Counted from the stretch's first letter, positions 7,002 through 16,427 are shown. The stretch: DNA of 64,000 nucleotides from Flavobacterium pectinovorum (GCF_006438875.1 NZ_RCZH01000002.1:351177-415176); one strand, 5' to 3'. Numbers and translations: made by a program. Notes: a model not told the origin generated them from the sequence alone.

Positions 7002-8278
7002 CTATTTTGCAACCATCCTTCCGGATTGTTATTTGTTGTATTTTGAAGAATTAAAAACTTAATGATTGTTTTTCCCGTGTCTCCACTTGTTCTTACTTTT
7101 CCAATAACTTGTTTAACTTTTACTTTGTCACCCTGCTCAACAGATACCTGACTTAAGTTTTGATATACTGTAAAGTAATCCCCATGCTGAATAAAAACAG
7201 CTCTGTTAACAGGAGATAAGGCTATAACTTTTGATACTACTCCTTCAAATACGGCGCGTGCACTTGCTCCTTGTTCTGTAGTAATCTCTACTCCGGAGTT
7301 GTGAACAGTCAGTGTTGGATATAAAGGATGCTGCTGATCTCCGTAACCAAGCGATATAAATCCTTTCTCTACCGGCCAAGGGAGTTTTCCTCTGTTTGCT
7401 TTAAAATCGGCAGCCAAAATTTTACCTTCCGGAGTTAATGTAATTCTATCTGATGAATAACTTTTAGGTGCTGCCGCCTCTGCTTTCTCTGCTTCGCTGG
7501 CTTTACCTTCTGCGATTCTTTTACGTCTCTCTTCCTCGGCTCTTTGATTGGCTAATCTAATTTGTTCACGGATAAGATCCTTAATTTTAGCGTCGATTCT
7601 TCTCGATTCCTGTTGTTTCGATTTTGTATCAGCAATAATTTTATTTTTATCTTTCTTAATCGAATTAACTAATTTTTGCTGTTCTTTCTTTTCTACTTCT
7701 AAACTTTGCTTTTCCTTTTCATTTTCCGCAATGATCTTTTTCTTAACTTGTCTTTGCCCATTCAATTTCGCATTATAATCAACTAATTCAGTCGTTTTTG
7801 ATTGAATTTCTAAACCTTGATTTTTTCTAAAATTAGTGTATTGTTTTAAGTATTGTGCTCTTTTATAAGCTTGTAAAAAACTTTCTGAAGACAAGATAAA
7901 CATCGCTCTACTTTGCTCAGAGCGACTTTTATATGATTTCAGAATCATTTTTGAGTAATCTGCTTTTAATATTTCCAGTTCCTTTTTTAGTTTATTAACC
8001 TTAACCTGGTTAATATACATGTCATTACTTAAAAGTTTTTCTTGTTTTGCGGTCGTATTAATCAGTTTCTCTTTCAGTTTAATTTTATTCGCCTGAATTA
8101 AAAAAACATTTACTGCTGATTTTTCTTTTTTCTTTACAGATTGCAGCATCTTTTCATTATCTCTAATTTCCTGCTGAATCTGGGCTTTACGCTGCTCCAG
8201 TTTTTCTTGTTGCGAATCTTGCGCCCACATAAAAGTAGTCGCACAAATAAAAATTAGGCTTAGGAGAAATTTTGGCAT
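6998..8278 (-). CDS. EnvC-like murein hydrolase activator (degenerate LytM domain)
   Basis: Exported coiled-coil protein of 426 residues. A signal peptide (MPKFLLSLIFICATTFMWAQ) is followed by long coiled coils to about residue 260 and a C-terminal M23/LytM domain. Active M23 peptidases need HxxxD and HxH zinc ligands. Here the first site reads HNSGVEI and the second reads IIKFLIL, so the ligands are missing. That is the pattern of EnvC/NlpD, which do not cut peptidoglycan but activate division amidases. The ATG at 8278 gives a proper signal peptide; the upstream alternative is only a TTG. It is last in a run with the DUF4292 and TPR genes. Confidence 0.85.
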   Translation of the reverse strand: MPKFLLSLIFICATTFMWAQDSQQEKLEQRKAQIQQEIRDNEKMLQSVKKKEKSAVNVFLIQANKIKLKEKLINTTAKQEKLLSNDMYINQVKVNKLKKELEILKADYSKMILKSYKSRSEQSRAMFILSSESFLQAYKRAQYLKQYTNFRKNQGLEIQSKTTELVDYNAKLNGQRQVKKKIIAENEKEKQSLEVEKKEQQKLVNSIKKDKNKIIADTKSKQQESRRIDAKIKDLIREQIRLANQRAEEERRKRIAEGKASEAEKAEAAAPKSYSSDRITLTPEGKILAADFKANRGKLPWPVEKGFISLGYGDQQHPLYPTLTVHNSGVEITTEQGASARAVFEGVVSKVIALSPVNRAVFIQHGDYFTVYQNLSQVSVEQGDKVKVKQVIGKVRTSGDTGKTIIKFLILQNTTNNNPEGWLQNR

Positions 8279-8301
8279 GTTTCTTTTTTCTTTTTGCAAA
8301 T

Positions 8302-9084
8302 TTACTTAATTATAACTTTCTTATAACCACCAGGCACGCTATATGGGAAAGAAAGTTCTTCATTAAACGAAATATTGTTGTAATTTAAATTAATATTGGT
8401 TTTTCCTTTTGGCTGAATAGCATTAATTTCAATGCTTGTTGGAAGTGTTCCCTGATTAAAAACTTTGCTGTCAGAATAGTTAATTTGTAACATTCTGTTT
8501 TCTGCAGGCTGAGAAATCTCCTCTTTTTGCAACAAATATTTTTCTGAATCAATATAAAATGATTTCTTCACATTGTTGTCTTTTTCATCGTCTAAACGAA
8601 ACAAATTCTCTACAATTGTCTGTGTATATTTTCCCTTTTTTAAATCATCCAAAGCTTCTCCAACCAATAGATTCTGAACTTTAGAATAATTTAATTCTGT
8701 TCCTAACCATTCGCTCAAACTTGTAAAATCGCCTTCGTAATAAGTGCTTTTTATTTTTTCATAATAGCTTACTGTCGTTGGTGTAATCAATGCTTTTGCC
8801 ATTGTAATTCCCAGAAAACGAACGCTCACTAAAATCTGTTTGTCTTTTTCTATTTTAATTTCAACCGAAACATTTTGACTTTGTTTTTCGTCAGCATATT
8901 TTGCACTTGCTTTTATGTATAAAGTAGAAAAGTCCAACTTATTGTTATAATGTTTTTCTACTACCTTTTTATCTTCTTTTGTTACAACTTCGGCGTTGCC
9001 AGTACCATTTTGAGCAGCAGGCATTTTTGATTTACAAGAAATCGCAAAAACCGACATCAATAGTATTGTAATATATTTTTTCAT
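8302..9084 (-). CDS. DUF4292 lipoprotein
   Basis: Lipoprotein of 260 residues. The lipobox is SVFAISC with the lipidated Cys at position 17, followed by a low-complexity linker rich in A, G, K and E. The rest (STLYIKASAKYADEKQSQNV onward, with ILVSVRFLGITMAKALITP and LNINYSD-like strands) has the all-beta character of the DUF4292 family, which is thought to adopt a LolA/LolB-like fold. The Ser/Lys after the Cys do not by themselves indicate location. It sits between a TPR gene (8 bp upstream) and the EnvC-like gene, so an envelope assembly role is plausible but unproven. Confidence 0.78.
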   Translation of the reverse strand: MKKYITILLMSVFAISCKSKMPAAQNGTGNAEVVTKEDKKVVEKHYNNKLDFSTLYIKASAKYADEKQSQNVSVEIKIEKDKQILVSVRFLGITMAKALITPTTVSYYEKIKSTYYEGDFTSLSEWLGTELNYSKVQNLLVGEALDDLKKGKYTQTIVENLFRLDDEKDNNVKKSFYIDSEKYLLQKEEISQPAENRMLQINYSDSKVFNQGTLPTSIEINAIQPKGKTNINLNYNNISFNEELSFPYSVPGGYKKVIIK

Positions 9085-9091
9085 CTGAAAT

Positions 9092-10441
9092 CTACTTTTT
9101 TTGTTTTAATAATTCATTTGCCTTCAAAAAGTATTCCTCTTTTTTCTTCGCGTCTCCCAAACCATTGTAAGCCTCTCCTAGCTGAATATTAAAATTTGCT
9201 TCAAGCGTTTTGTCATCTACAACATAATCAAGTCCCATTTCCAAAACGGTTTTTGCGTTCTTAAATTGTTGCAACTTGTTGTTTCCTAAACCTGCGTAAT
9301 AATAAAACTGTGATTGACTCGGATAAACTTCAATCATATTCATGGCGCGCTTAGTCATTGGCTCAAATTGTTTTGCCTGAACATACGCTTCAAGCAAAAG
9401 CAAGTTAGTTTCGCGATCTGTATCTGAATTTGCTTTTAAATCTTTTTCATAATATTTAATAGCATTTTCATATTGTCCTTTACTGTGATAAAACTTTCCA
9501 ATTTCTTTTGCAACATCAACATTCGGATCATTATCAAAGTATGATATTGCTTTCTCTAAATCCGGTGCATATTGCGGATTTTTATTCACATAAATCAAAA
9601 ATTCATTTAAGGTACGATGTTTAATCTTTGTATCAATTTTTGAACTTGACAAAATCATATTCATCGACTTAATTGCTTTGTCGGCTTGATTTGCATCCAA
9701 ATATCCTTTGAACAAACTTACTTGTCCCCATTCAGAATTTGGAATTTCCTTTGCTAATTGTTTCGCAACTTCTACCGCTTTATCTGTTTCTTCTGCTTTC
9801 GAATATAAAAAAATTAGATTTACATAATTCGATTCTTCTTTCGGATTCTTTTTTATCTGATCGATAAGATTCGTGATTTCTGCATTTTGATATTTTCCCT
9901 GCGACATAATTTGCATTTTATATCGGTCTCGATCTTCTGATTTTCCGAATTTATCATTCATTTCATTGATCGTCAAAAGTGCTTTGTCATATTGATTGGT
10001 AATCATATACAACGAAATCAAATCGTCTTTATACTCTTCATCAAAAACAATTATTTTCTGAATCGTTTCAATTGCCAAAGGATAGTTTTTGGTTTCATAA
10101 CTTACATCATAAATTCCTAACCAATACCATTTATTCTTTGGATCTAGTTGAGTTGCTTTTTCAAAAGCTGGTTGAGCATTGCCATATTGTTTTAGCGCCA
10201 GATAATTTTTTCCTAATTCAAAATAAGCTACAGCATCATTAGGTTTCAGTTTAATACATTTTTCTAATGAAACGATGGCTTTATCGTAATTTTCAATTCC
10301 TTTTTGTTTTAAAGATTCATAAAAAGAGTCCTGATATTCATCCGTTGCCATAGCAATATCTTCCGGTTCGGTTTGCGCCATTACCAAAGTTGTATTACCA
10401 AGTAAAACCAATAATAAAAGTATTAAAACTCTCTTTTTCAT
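9092..10441 (-). CDS. Exported tetratricopeptide-repeat protein
   Basis: A protein of 449 residues with a cleavable signal peptide (VLILLLLVLLGNTTLVMAQ) followed by at least eight TPR-type helix pairs. Clear repeats include AVAYFELGKNYLALKQYGNA, NKWYWLGIYDVSYETKNYPL and YENAIKYYEKDLKANSDTD. TPR arrays are protein-protein scaffolds, probably periplasmic here. It is the first gene of a close trio with the DUF4292 lipoprotein and the EnvC-like factor, with a nucleotidyltransferase gene 32 bp upstream. No catalytic motif is seen. Confidence 0.85.
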   Translation of the reverse strand: MKKRVLILLLLVLLGNTTLVMAQTEPEDIAMATDEYQDSFYESLKQKGIENYDKAIVSLEKCIKLKPNDAVAYFELGKNYLALKQYGNAQPAFEKATQLDPKNKWYWLGIYDVSYETKNYPLAIETIQKIIVFDEEYKDDLISLYMITNQYDKALLTINEMNDKFGKSEDRDRYKMQIMSQGKYQNAEITNLIDQIKKNPKEESNYVNLIFLYSKAEETDKAVEVAKQLAKEIPNSEWGQVSLFKGYLDANQADKAIKSMNMILSSSKIDTKIKHRTLNEFLIYVNKNPQYAPDLEKAISYFDNDPNVDVAKEIGKFYHSKGQYENAIKYYEKDLKANSDTDRETNLLLLEAYVQAKQFEPMTKRAMNMIEVYPSQSQFYYYAGLGNNKLQQFKNAKTVLEMGLDYVVDDKTLEANFNIQLGEAYNGLGDAKKKEEYFLKANELLKQKK

Positions 10442-10473
10442 CTTTTACATAATTTCTGTTTAAAGTATCGTTT

Positions 10474-11490
10474 TTATTCTAAAACAGAATAATCTCCAAT
10501 ACTTATGCTTGTAAATTTTCCATCATAAACAACATGATTTCCGATCATTGCATTATCTAAGTTAGCATTTTTTATTTGAGAAAAAGTCTGAACTAAACTA
10601 TTTTTAATAATACTGTCAGTAACGTGGCATCCTTTTCCAATAGATACATTTGGACCAACTGTTGTATTTTTTAAGACTACATTTTCGCCAATATAACATG
10701 GAGGGATAATTGTAGAATTTTCCAGTTTTACATCATAATCTACCAAATGTTCTCCATCGTTGTGCAAGAATCCTAACATTCTTGAATTCGTTTCTACGGT
10801 AACATCTTTGTTTCCACAATCCATCCATTCGTCAACGCTGCCGGTTTTAAAAACTTTACCGTTAGCCATCATCGCTTTGATTCCGTCGTTGATCTGATAC
10901 TCTCCGCCATTCTGAATATTATTATCCAAAACTCCCTGAAGTTCTTTTTTCAAATCTCCAACTTCCTTAAAATAATAGATTCCTATTACGGCTAAATCAC
11001 TAACAAACTCTTTTGGTTTTTCAACCAATTCTATAATTTCATTATTGGCATTTAATTTAACAACACCAAAAGCTTCCGGCTGTTCTACTTGTTTTACCCA
11101 AATCACAGCATCTGCTTCCGGATCTAATTGAAAATCAGCTCTGATTAAAGTATCTGCATAAGCAATTACTGCCGGTCCGGACAACGATTCTTTGGCACAC
11201 ATAATAGCGTGACCAGTTCCTAAAGGTAAATCCTGACGATAGATTGATGCCTTAGCGCCTAAACTTCCTGCCAATTCCTCTAAACTTGCTACAAGATCAT
11301 CGCCAAAAAAAGCCGGATCTCCCAAAATAAAAGCAACCTCTTCAATAGGTTCTTTTAATATTTGGGCAATATCTTCAACTAAACGATGAACAATTGATTT
11401 TCCTGCAACTGGAATTAACGGTTTAGGAACTGTTAAAGTATGTGGTCTAAGTCTTGATCCTCGACCTGCCATTGGAACGATTATTTTCAT
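10474..11490 (-). CDS. Sugar-1-phosphate nucleotidyltransferase
   Basis: Cytoplasmic enzyme of 338 residues that should join a sugar 1-phosphate to an NTP, giving an activated sugar. The N-terminal Rossmann-like domain has the signature MKIIVPMAGRGSRLRPHTL followed by PKPLIPVAGKSIVHR, as in RmlA and GlmU. AIMCAKESL and DEWMDCGN mark the active-site region. From about residue 245 onward there are hexapeptide-type left-handed beta-helix repeats (IGENVVLKNTTVGPNVSIGK). The exact sugar and nucleotide cannot be decided. It lies upstream of the TPR gene on the same strand. Confidence 0.85.
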   Translation of the reverse strand: MKIIVPMAGRGSRLRPHTLTVPKPLIPVAGKSIVHRLVEDIAQILKEPIEEVAFILGDPAFFGDDLVASLEELAGSLGAKASIYRQDLPLGTGHAIMCAKESLSGPAVIAYADTLIRADFQLDPEADAVIWVKQVEQPEAFGVVKLNANNEIIELVEKPKEFVSDLAVIGIYYFKEVGDLKKELQGVLDNNIQNGGEYQINDGIKAMMANGKVFKTGSVDEWMDCGNKDVTVETNSRMLGFLHNDGEHLVDYDVKLENSTIIPPCYIGENVVLKNTTVGPNVSIGKGCHVTDSIIKNSLVQTFSQIKNANLDNAMIGNHVVYDGKFTSISIGDYSVLE

Positions 11491-11510
11491 TTTTGTATTT
11501 TTTGTTTAAC

Positions 11511-11940
11511 CGCAAAATTCGCAAAGGTTATTTGCAAAGTTCGCTGTGTTTATTCATTTCATTTTTATAGTCGCAAAGTACAATAACTGATTACTGTAAC
11601 TGTGACTGAAACTATTTAACCGCAAAGTTCGCTGCGTTTTATTCATTTCATTTTAAGGTCACAAGTGCAAAACTGATTACTGCGACTGTAAACTGTAACC
11701 TCTAAACTGCCACTGAAAACTATTTTACCGCAAAGTTCGCAAAGGTTATTCGCAAAGTTCACTAAGTCTATTCATTTCATTTAAGGTCACAAAGTTTGAA
11801 AACTGATTACTGCGACTGTAAACTGAAACTGCCACTGAAAACTATTTTACCGCAAAGTTCGCAAAGGTTATTCATTTCAATTTAAGGTCGCAAAGTGCAA
11901 AACTGATTACTGCGACTGAAAACTGAAAACTGCGACTAAA
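11511..11940. repeat. Degenerate tandem array of about 110-bp units
   Basis: Fills the gap between dut and the nucleotidyltransferase gene. Four units begin with CGCAAAATTC/CGCAAAGTTC at 11511, 11621, 11729 and 11851. Each contains GCAAAGGTTATTC or a variant, TTCATTTCATTT, AAGGTC(A/G)CAAAG and AACTGATTACTGCGACTG. The units are diverged and of unequal length (about 110, 108, 122 and 90 bp). No coding potential was seen. Confidence 0.8.
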
Positions 11941-11942
11941 AA

Positions 11943-12377
11943 CTACTTCACTCCCGTGCTTCCAAATCCGCCTTCGCCTCTTGAAGTTTCAGAAAGTTCC
12001 TCAACTTCTATCCACTCTGCTCTTTCGTGTTTGGCAATAATTAATTGTGCAATTCTTTCTCCGTTTTCAATTACAAATTCTTCATTTGATAAATTTACTA
12101 AAATTACACCTATTTCTCCTCTATAATCTGCATCAACGGTTCCCGGAGAATTTAAAACAGTTACTCCTCTTTTTGCAGCCAATCCGCTTCTTGGTCGAAC
12201 TTGTGCTTCGTAACCAATTGGCAACTCAATAAAAAGTCCTGTTTTTACAATGGCTCTTTCTAATGGTTTTAACGTAATAACTTCAGTTAAATTGGCGCGC
12301 AAATCCATTCCTGCCGAAGCAATTGTTTCGTAGTTTGGTAAAGCGTGTTGTGATTTATTGATAATTTGTATTTTCAT
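11943..12377 (-). CDS. dut: Deoxyuridine 5'-triphosphate nucleotidohydrolase (dUTPase)
   Basis: Hydrolyses dUTP to dUMP and pyrophosphate, keeping uracil out of DNA and supplying the dTMP precursor. The 144-residue product carries all five motifs of the trimeric dUTPases: AGMDLRA (motif 1), RPRSGLAAK (2), [10 protein letters not shown] with the catalytic Asp (3), GERIAQLII (4) and the flexible [10 protein letters not shown] at the C-terminus (5). It is downstream of the flippase gene by 29 bp on the same strand. Confidence 0.96.
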   Translation of the reverse strand: MKIQIINKSQHALPNYETIASAGMDLRANLTEVITLKPLERAIVKTGLFIELPIGYEAQVRPRSGLAAKRGVTVLNSPGTVDADYRGEIGVILVNLSNEEFVIENGERIAQLIIAKHERAEWIEVEELSETSRGEGGFGSTGVK

Positions 12378-12406
12378 TTTTTATTTTAAAAGATTAAAAA
12401 GTAAAA

Positions 12407-13867
12407 CTACTTTCTATTCATAATTCCTTTGATTGTGTCTTTTTCGTTATGATAAACAAAATAGATGAACGCTAAAAATAACGGTACTCCAACAAAATAA
12501 TTTTCTCTAAATCCGTAAAAAGATATAGCCGAAAACACAATAGAAATCCCTAAATAAGCTCCAATTTTATTCATATCATAAGGTATTGGATAATATTTGT
12601 TTCCTAAAACATAAGAAATCAACATCATACTTCCGTAAGCAGAAATAGTTGCAATTGCAGAACCATAATAACTGTATTTTGGAATTAAAAAATAGTTTAA
12701 AACCAACGTTACAATAGCGCCCACAATCGAAATATAGGCTCCAATTTTTGTTTGATCTGTCAATTTATACCAAACTGATAAGTTGTTGTAAATTCCTAAA
12801 AAGAAATTTGCCAGAATAATTAAAGGAACCACTTTCATTGCTTCCCAATATGATTTATTGTCAAGCAAAAGATATTTCAGAACATCTGCAAAAACAATAA
12901 CGCCCAATAAAATTAAGGATCCGAGAATAACAAAGTATTTTGTAATTACGGCATAGGTTTGTGGTGCGTTTTCATTTTTAGCATGACTAAAAAAGAAAGG
13001 TTCAATTCCTAATCTGAAAGCTGTTGCAAACAAGACCATAAACAATCCTAATTTATAACAAGCTGAATAAGCACCAACTTCTGATTTTGCCAAATTTTCC
13101 GGTAATAAATATCCTAAAAGAATTTTATCGAAATGTTCATTAACGGCAAATGCAAGTCCTGCAACCAAGATTGGCAAACCATATTTCATCATTTTTTTCC
13201 AAAGTACGGGATCAAATTTTCTTCCTAAAGAAAGATAATTCGGCGAAAGCACTATAAAAGTGGCTAAACTCGCCAAAAGATTTGCAATGAAAATATAAGC
13301 AATCTGGAAATTCTCTACATATAAATTATCCCAAACCGAATTTGGATTTGAAGCAGCAAGTTTAGGTAAATATACTAAGAAGAATATGTTCAGTAATAAA
13401 TTGATAAAGACATTACCAATTTTAATTGCTGCATAAACCATTGGTCTCTGGTTCGCCCTTAGTTTAGAGAATGGTACTAAAACCAAGGCATCCAAAACTA
13501 AAATCCAAACGGTGTACGTAACATATTGTACATCAACTTCTGCAAGATTTGCTAGTGTGTTCCTGAAAATTAAGGCTACAAATAAGAAAATTATCGACGA
13601 CCAAAATATGGATATTGTCGAAGTTGCAATTACATTTTTCTTGTCTTCTTCGGCGCTATAAAATCTAAAAAAAGCGGTTTCCATTCCATAAGAAAGTACA
13701 ACGTTAAAGAAAACCATCCAGGACAAAACGATCGAAACTTCTCCGTATTCTGCGGTTGGTAAAATACCTGTATATAATCTCACCAGTAGAAAACTTAGCA
13801 TTCGTGGTAAAACCGTAGCTAATCCGTATATAGCAGTTTGTTTGAATAGATTTTTATATAATCCCAA
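12407..13867 (-). CDS. Polysaccharide flippase (Wzx/MATE-like superfamily)
   Basis: Integral inner-membrane protein of 486 residues with about fourteen hydrophobic segments. It begins GLYKNLFKQTAIYGLATVLP, the usual start of the polysaccharide-biosynthesis (Wzx-like) exporters, and has the internal YGMETAFFRFYSAEE and ANFFLGIYNNLSVWYKLTD segments of that family. It should move lipid-linked oligosaccharide units across the membrane. No glycosyltransferase is next to it here, unlike the second flippase at 55291-56595. A -7 box lies at 13897-13904. Confidence 0.85.
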   Translation of the reverse strand: MGLYKNLFKQTAIYGLATVLPRMLSFLLVRLYTGILPTAEYGEVSIVLSWMVFFNVVLSYGMETAFFRFYSAEEDKKNVIATSTISIFWSSIIFLFVALIFRNTLANLAEVDVQYVTYTVWILVLDALVLVPFSKLRANQRPMVYAAIKIGNVFINLLLNIFFLVYLPKLAASNPNSVWDNLYVENFQIAYIFIANLLASLATFIVLSPNYLSLGRKFDPVLWKKMMKYGLPILVAGLAFAVNEHFDKILLGYLLPENLAKSEVGAYSACYKLGLFMVLFATAFRLGIEPFFFSHAKNENAPQTYAVITKYFVILGSLILLGVIVFADVLKYLLLDNKSYWEAMKVVPLIILANFFLGIYNNLSVWYKLTDQTKIGAYISIVGAIVTLVLNYFLIPKYSYYGSAIATISAYGSMMLISYVLGNKYYPIPYDMNKIGAYLGISIVFSAISFYGFRENYFVGVPLFLAFIYFVYHNEKDTIKGIMNRK

Positions 13868-13896
13868 AATATATGTGTGTAATAAAATTTATAAAG

Positions 13897-13904
13897 CAAA
13901 AATA
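13897..13904 (-). promoter_or_regulatory. -7 promoter box for the flippase-dut unit
   Basis: TATTTTTG on the minus strand, predicting a start near 13893 and a leader of about 26 nt. Confidence 0.5.
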
Positions 13905-13963
13905 ACCAATTCTTTGGTTTTATATTGATTTTATAGGTTCAATAAAAAAACTTGCCCCTAAAT

Positions 13964-14410
13964 TTAGTGCGTCATTTTGTTTTCATCTAATATTTTAACA
14001 AAATGAAAACCTTTTGGTCCATATCCCTGGTTATAATAAAAACGATGTGCGGCAAAATTTCCTGTAAAAGCATCCAAAACGATACTGCTGCAATCTGAAT
14101 CTATAGCTTTTTGTTCGATATAATCTGTCAGCAATTTTCCAATTCCTTTAGATCTAACTTCGGGATTTACGACAAAATTATCTATTTCAAGATACTTTCC
14201 TGTCCACAATTTTGTTGAAGACCAGCAGCCGGTGATACCCAAACAAACTCCGTTTTCAAAAACACCAATCTGAATGTAATTGTGAGGAATCATATCTGAA
14301 AGGTAAGCTTTATATTTTTCGACAGATATATTGGGGTAAAGAAATCGCATTGTTTCAATTTGAGCCAACATTTCTTCGACTGTAGTAAGTTCTTGTATTT
14401 GTAATTCCAT
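13964..14410 (-). CDS. GNAT-family N-acetyltransferase
   Basis: Cytoplasmic acetyl-CoA-dependent acetyltransferase, 148 residues. The acetyl-CoA pyrophosphate loop is visible as VVNPEVRSKGIGKLLTDYIE (R/Q-x-x-G-x-G/A pattern), preceded by the YLEIDNFVV strand. It is followed by IVLDAFTGNFAAHRFYYNQG and the terminal GFHFVK. The substrate is unknown. The ATG at 14410 is preferred to a TTG 24 nt upstream because the promoter box at 14432-14439 covers the latter. Confidence 0.87.
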   Translation of the reverse strand: MELQIQELTTVEEMLAQIETMRFLYPNISVEKYKAYLSDMIPHNYIQIGVFENGVCLGITGCWSSTKLWTGKYLEIDNFVVNPEVRSKGIGKLLTDYIEQKAIDSDCSSIVLDAFTGNFAAHRFYYNQGYGPKGFHFVKILDENKMTH

Positions 14411-14431
14411 TGTAGTAAAAAGATAAGATTT

Positions 14432-14439
14432 CAAAAATA
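14432..14439 (-). promoter_or_regulatory. -7 promoter box for the acetyltransferase gene
   Basis: TATTTTTG on the minus strand with a predicted leader of about 17 nt to the ATG at 14410. Confidence 0.5.
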
Positions 14440-14552
14440 CTCATTTTTTTATTGTCCTGTTATATAAGCAAAAACATCTTGATGTGAAAAATCTATAACA
14501 AACAATGAAAATTATATAAATTTCTACAAGTACTTCTACTGTAACTTTGTAT

Positions 14553-14732
14553 CAAAGGGAATGAGCAAAGCTAAAATACAACCCTTAAAAAAAGCAAAGC
14601 ATTGGGACTAATAAAGCTAGTTTGTTCCCATAAAAGACAAAGCAAAGGGAGTGATTCTGCTGAAATGTAACCCTCAAAAAAACAGAGCATTGGGATTAAT
14701 AAAGCTAGTTTGTTCCCATGAAAGACAAAGCA
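14553..14732. repeat. Two tandem copies of a 90-bp unit
   Basis: Copies at 14553-14642 and 14643-14732. Both start CAAAGGGA(A/G)TGA, contain CATTGGGA(C/T)TAATAAAGC and TAGTTTGTTCCCAT(A/G)AAAGACAAAG, and differ mostly in the first third. No ORF is shared. This is the main content of the 475-bp gap between the acetyltransferase and AAA+ genes. Confidence 0.8.
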
Positions 14733-14851
14733 CTGCAGAGTGATAAATCTGTATCTATAATTTTATAAAATGGTCCAGATTCTCAGTTTTTGGATAAATT
14801 GAGAATCTCCATTTTGTAAGTTAACTTCAAAAATAACAACCCTATATATAA

Positions 14852-14884
14852 AAAGAGCCAACAATTTTTTGTTGGCTCTTTTCC
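14852..14884. terminator. Terminator after the AAA+ gene
   Basis: Stem AAAAGAGCCAACAA / TTGTTGGCTCTTTT with a short T-rich loop. It lies 3 nt beyond the stop of the minus-strand AAA+ gene and ends the six-gene cluster. Confidence 0.85.
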
Positions 14885-14886
14885 TT

Positions 14887-16419
14887 TTAAAGTTCTTTGC
14901 TTTTCATTTCAAAATTAACATTTTGTTCCGTTTCTTTTGGTTCCGGAATATCTTCTTCTGTGAGTGTTTTTAAAACTTTATTTGTGATTTTTTTTATTTT
15001 AACAATTCTGTTTGCCTGATTCTGAACGCATTTTTCAAATAAATTTCTAACGACTCTGGCATTTCCAAAACTTTCATTTTTACTTTCATAAAGCAAATCA
15101 AAAGTGTCTGTTAGTTTTTCTTTGGCATCATCAGAAAGAATAAAATCAGATTTGTTACAAAATGTTTCGAAAATCTGAAGCAATTCTGCAGGAGTAAAAT
15201 GATCAAAATGAAAATATCTATTAAAACGGGAACGCAATCCCGGATTCGATTCTATAAAAATCTTCATAGGTTCTGTATATCCTGCAACTACGACAGCCAG
15301 ATCTTCGCGATGATCTTCCATTCTTTTTAAAAGCGTATTTACAGCTTCGGCACCGTAATCGTTTCCAAAAGCATTTTGGGTTAAGGCATACGCTTCATCA
15401 ACAAATAATACTCCGCCAAGACTTGATTCTACAGCATTATTTACTTTTGTTGCCGTTTGTCCAACATAACCTGCGACTAAACCTTCTCTGTCTGTTTCAA
15501 ACATTTGACCTTTGGATAAAAATCCCAAATGTTTAAAAATCCTGCTTAGAAGTCTTGCCACAGATGTTTTTCCTGTTCCCGGAGGTCCAAGAAAGACAGT
15601 ATGTAAAGTAATTTCAACATTTTTTAATCCTTGCTTCGAACGTTTTTTTTGTATTTCTAACAAATTAATCAGTTCCGAAACATCTTTTTTTACTTCTGCC
15701 AAACCAACAAGATCGTTTAATTCTTTCAGAACTTTTTCGAGCGTATCTTCTTCCGGCAGATTGTCTATTTCTTTTTTATCAGTTTTTGATTTGTCTAAAT
15801 TTAAACCCAAATAGTTGCTGAAAGTTGTTGTGTTTTCAAATTTTTTACCAAATGTAAAATGAATGAAATTTTGATACGTGATTAGAATTGCTTCTAATTT
15901 ATTATTCTTCTTTTCGGATAAAGCTTCCGGCAACAAATACTGATTTTGCTGTGCGTTTGACGTTATAATCTTATTCTCTTTCTTTATTTTTATGAGAAGA
16001 TTTTTAAAATTCTCTGTAAAAATCAACTGATTCAATTCGTTTATAGAATTTTCATCTGCAAAATGTTTGTTGCGCAAAGCATCATAATAATATGCCAGTA
16101 CAAATTCTTGCTTTTCATTTTTCGCTCCGGGCTCTCTTTCATAAAGATCGATAATATCCGAAAGAAAAAAATGCTCTGCCTTAAACAATAACCCTTTAGA
16201 AAAAACGGGATTTACTGCTTCGTTTAATTTTTGAATAAAATCTATATCCTGATTTAATAGATTGCAACTTTCAAGAATCTGCCTGGTTTCTTTTTGCAGT
16301 TCTATAATAAATGAAGCCGTAAAAACGGCTTCATTAGTAGATATATTTGTTTCTAAATATTTTTTTAGAGACAAAAATGAGTCTTCAATAATCGATATTG
16401 GATTGTTTTTTTTTGACAT
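14887..16419 (-). CDS. CbxX/SpoVK-type AAA+ ATPase with a novel N-terminal domain
   Basis: Cytoplasmic AAA+ ATPase of 510 residues, last gene of the cluster. Residues 1-220 are helical and not recognised. The AAA+ module follows: LNDLVGLAEVKKDV (about 234), Walker A GPPGTGKT (278-285), Walker B GVLFVDEAY (336-344), sensor 1 VVVAGYTE (377-384), arginine finger region NPGLRSRF (392-399) and sensor-2-like GNARVVRNLFE (452-462). The GQTATKV pore-loop region is as in CbxX/CbbX, which remodel a partner protein. With an ABC transporter and wall-bound binding protein in the same unit, it probably remodels or gates one of them; this is inference. Confidence 0.85.
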   Translation of the reverse strand: MSKKNNPISIIEDSFLSLKKYLETNISTNEAVFTASFIIELQKETRQILESCNLLNQDIDFIQKLNEAVNPVFSKGLLFKAEHFFLSDIIDLYEREPGAKNEKQEFVLAYYYDALRNKHFADENSINELNQLIFTENFKNLLIKIKKENKIITSNAQQNQYLLPEALSEKKNNKLEAILITYQNFIHFTFGKKFENTTTFSNYLGLNLDKSKTDKKEIDNLPEEDTLEKVLKELNDLVGLAEVKKDVSELINLLEIQKKRSKQGLKNVEITLHTVFLGPPGTGKTSVARLLSRIFKHLGFLSKGQMFETDREGLVAGYVGQTATKVNNAVESSLGGVLFVDEAYALTQNAFGNDYGAEAVNTLLKRMEDHREDLAVVVAGYTEPMKIFIESNPGLRSRFNRYFHFDHFTPAELLQIFETFCNKSDFILSDDAKEKLTDTFDLLYESKNESFGNARVVRNLFEKCVQNQANRIVKIKKITNKVLKTLTEEDIPEPKETEQNVNFEMKSKEL

Positions 16420-16427
16420 ATTCTAAT

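Noticed and set aside
11511..11940. Possible CRISPR array
   Set aside because: Units are about 110 bp, unequal and diverged, with no short identical repeat alternating with unique spacers and no cas genes.
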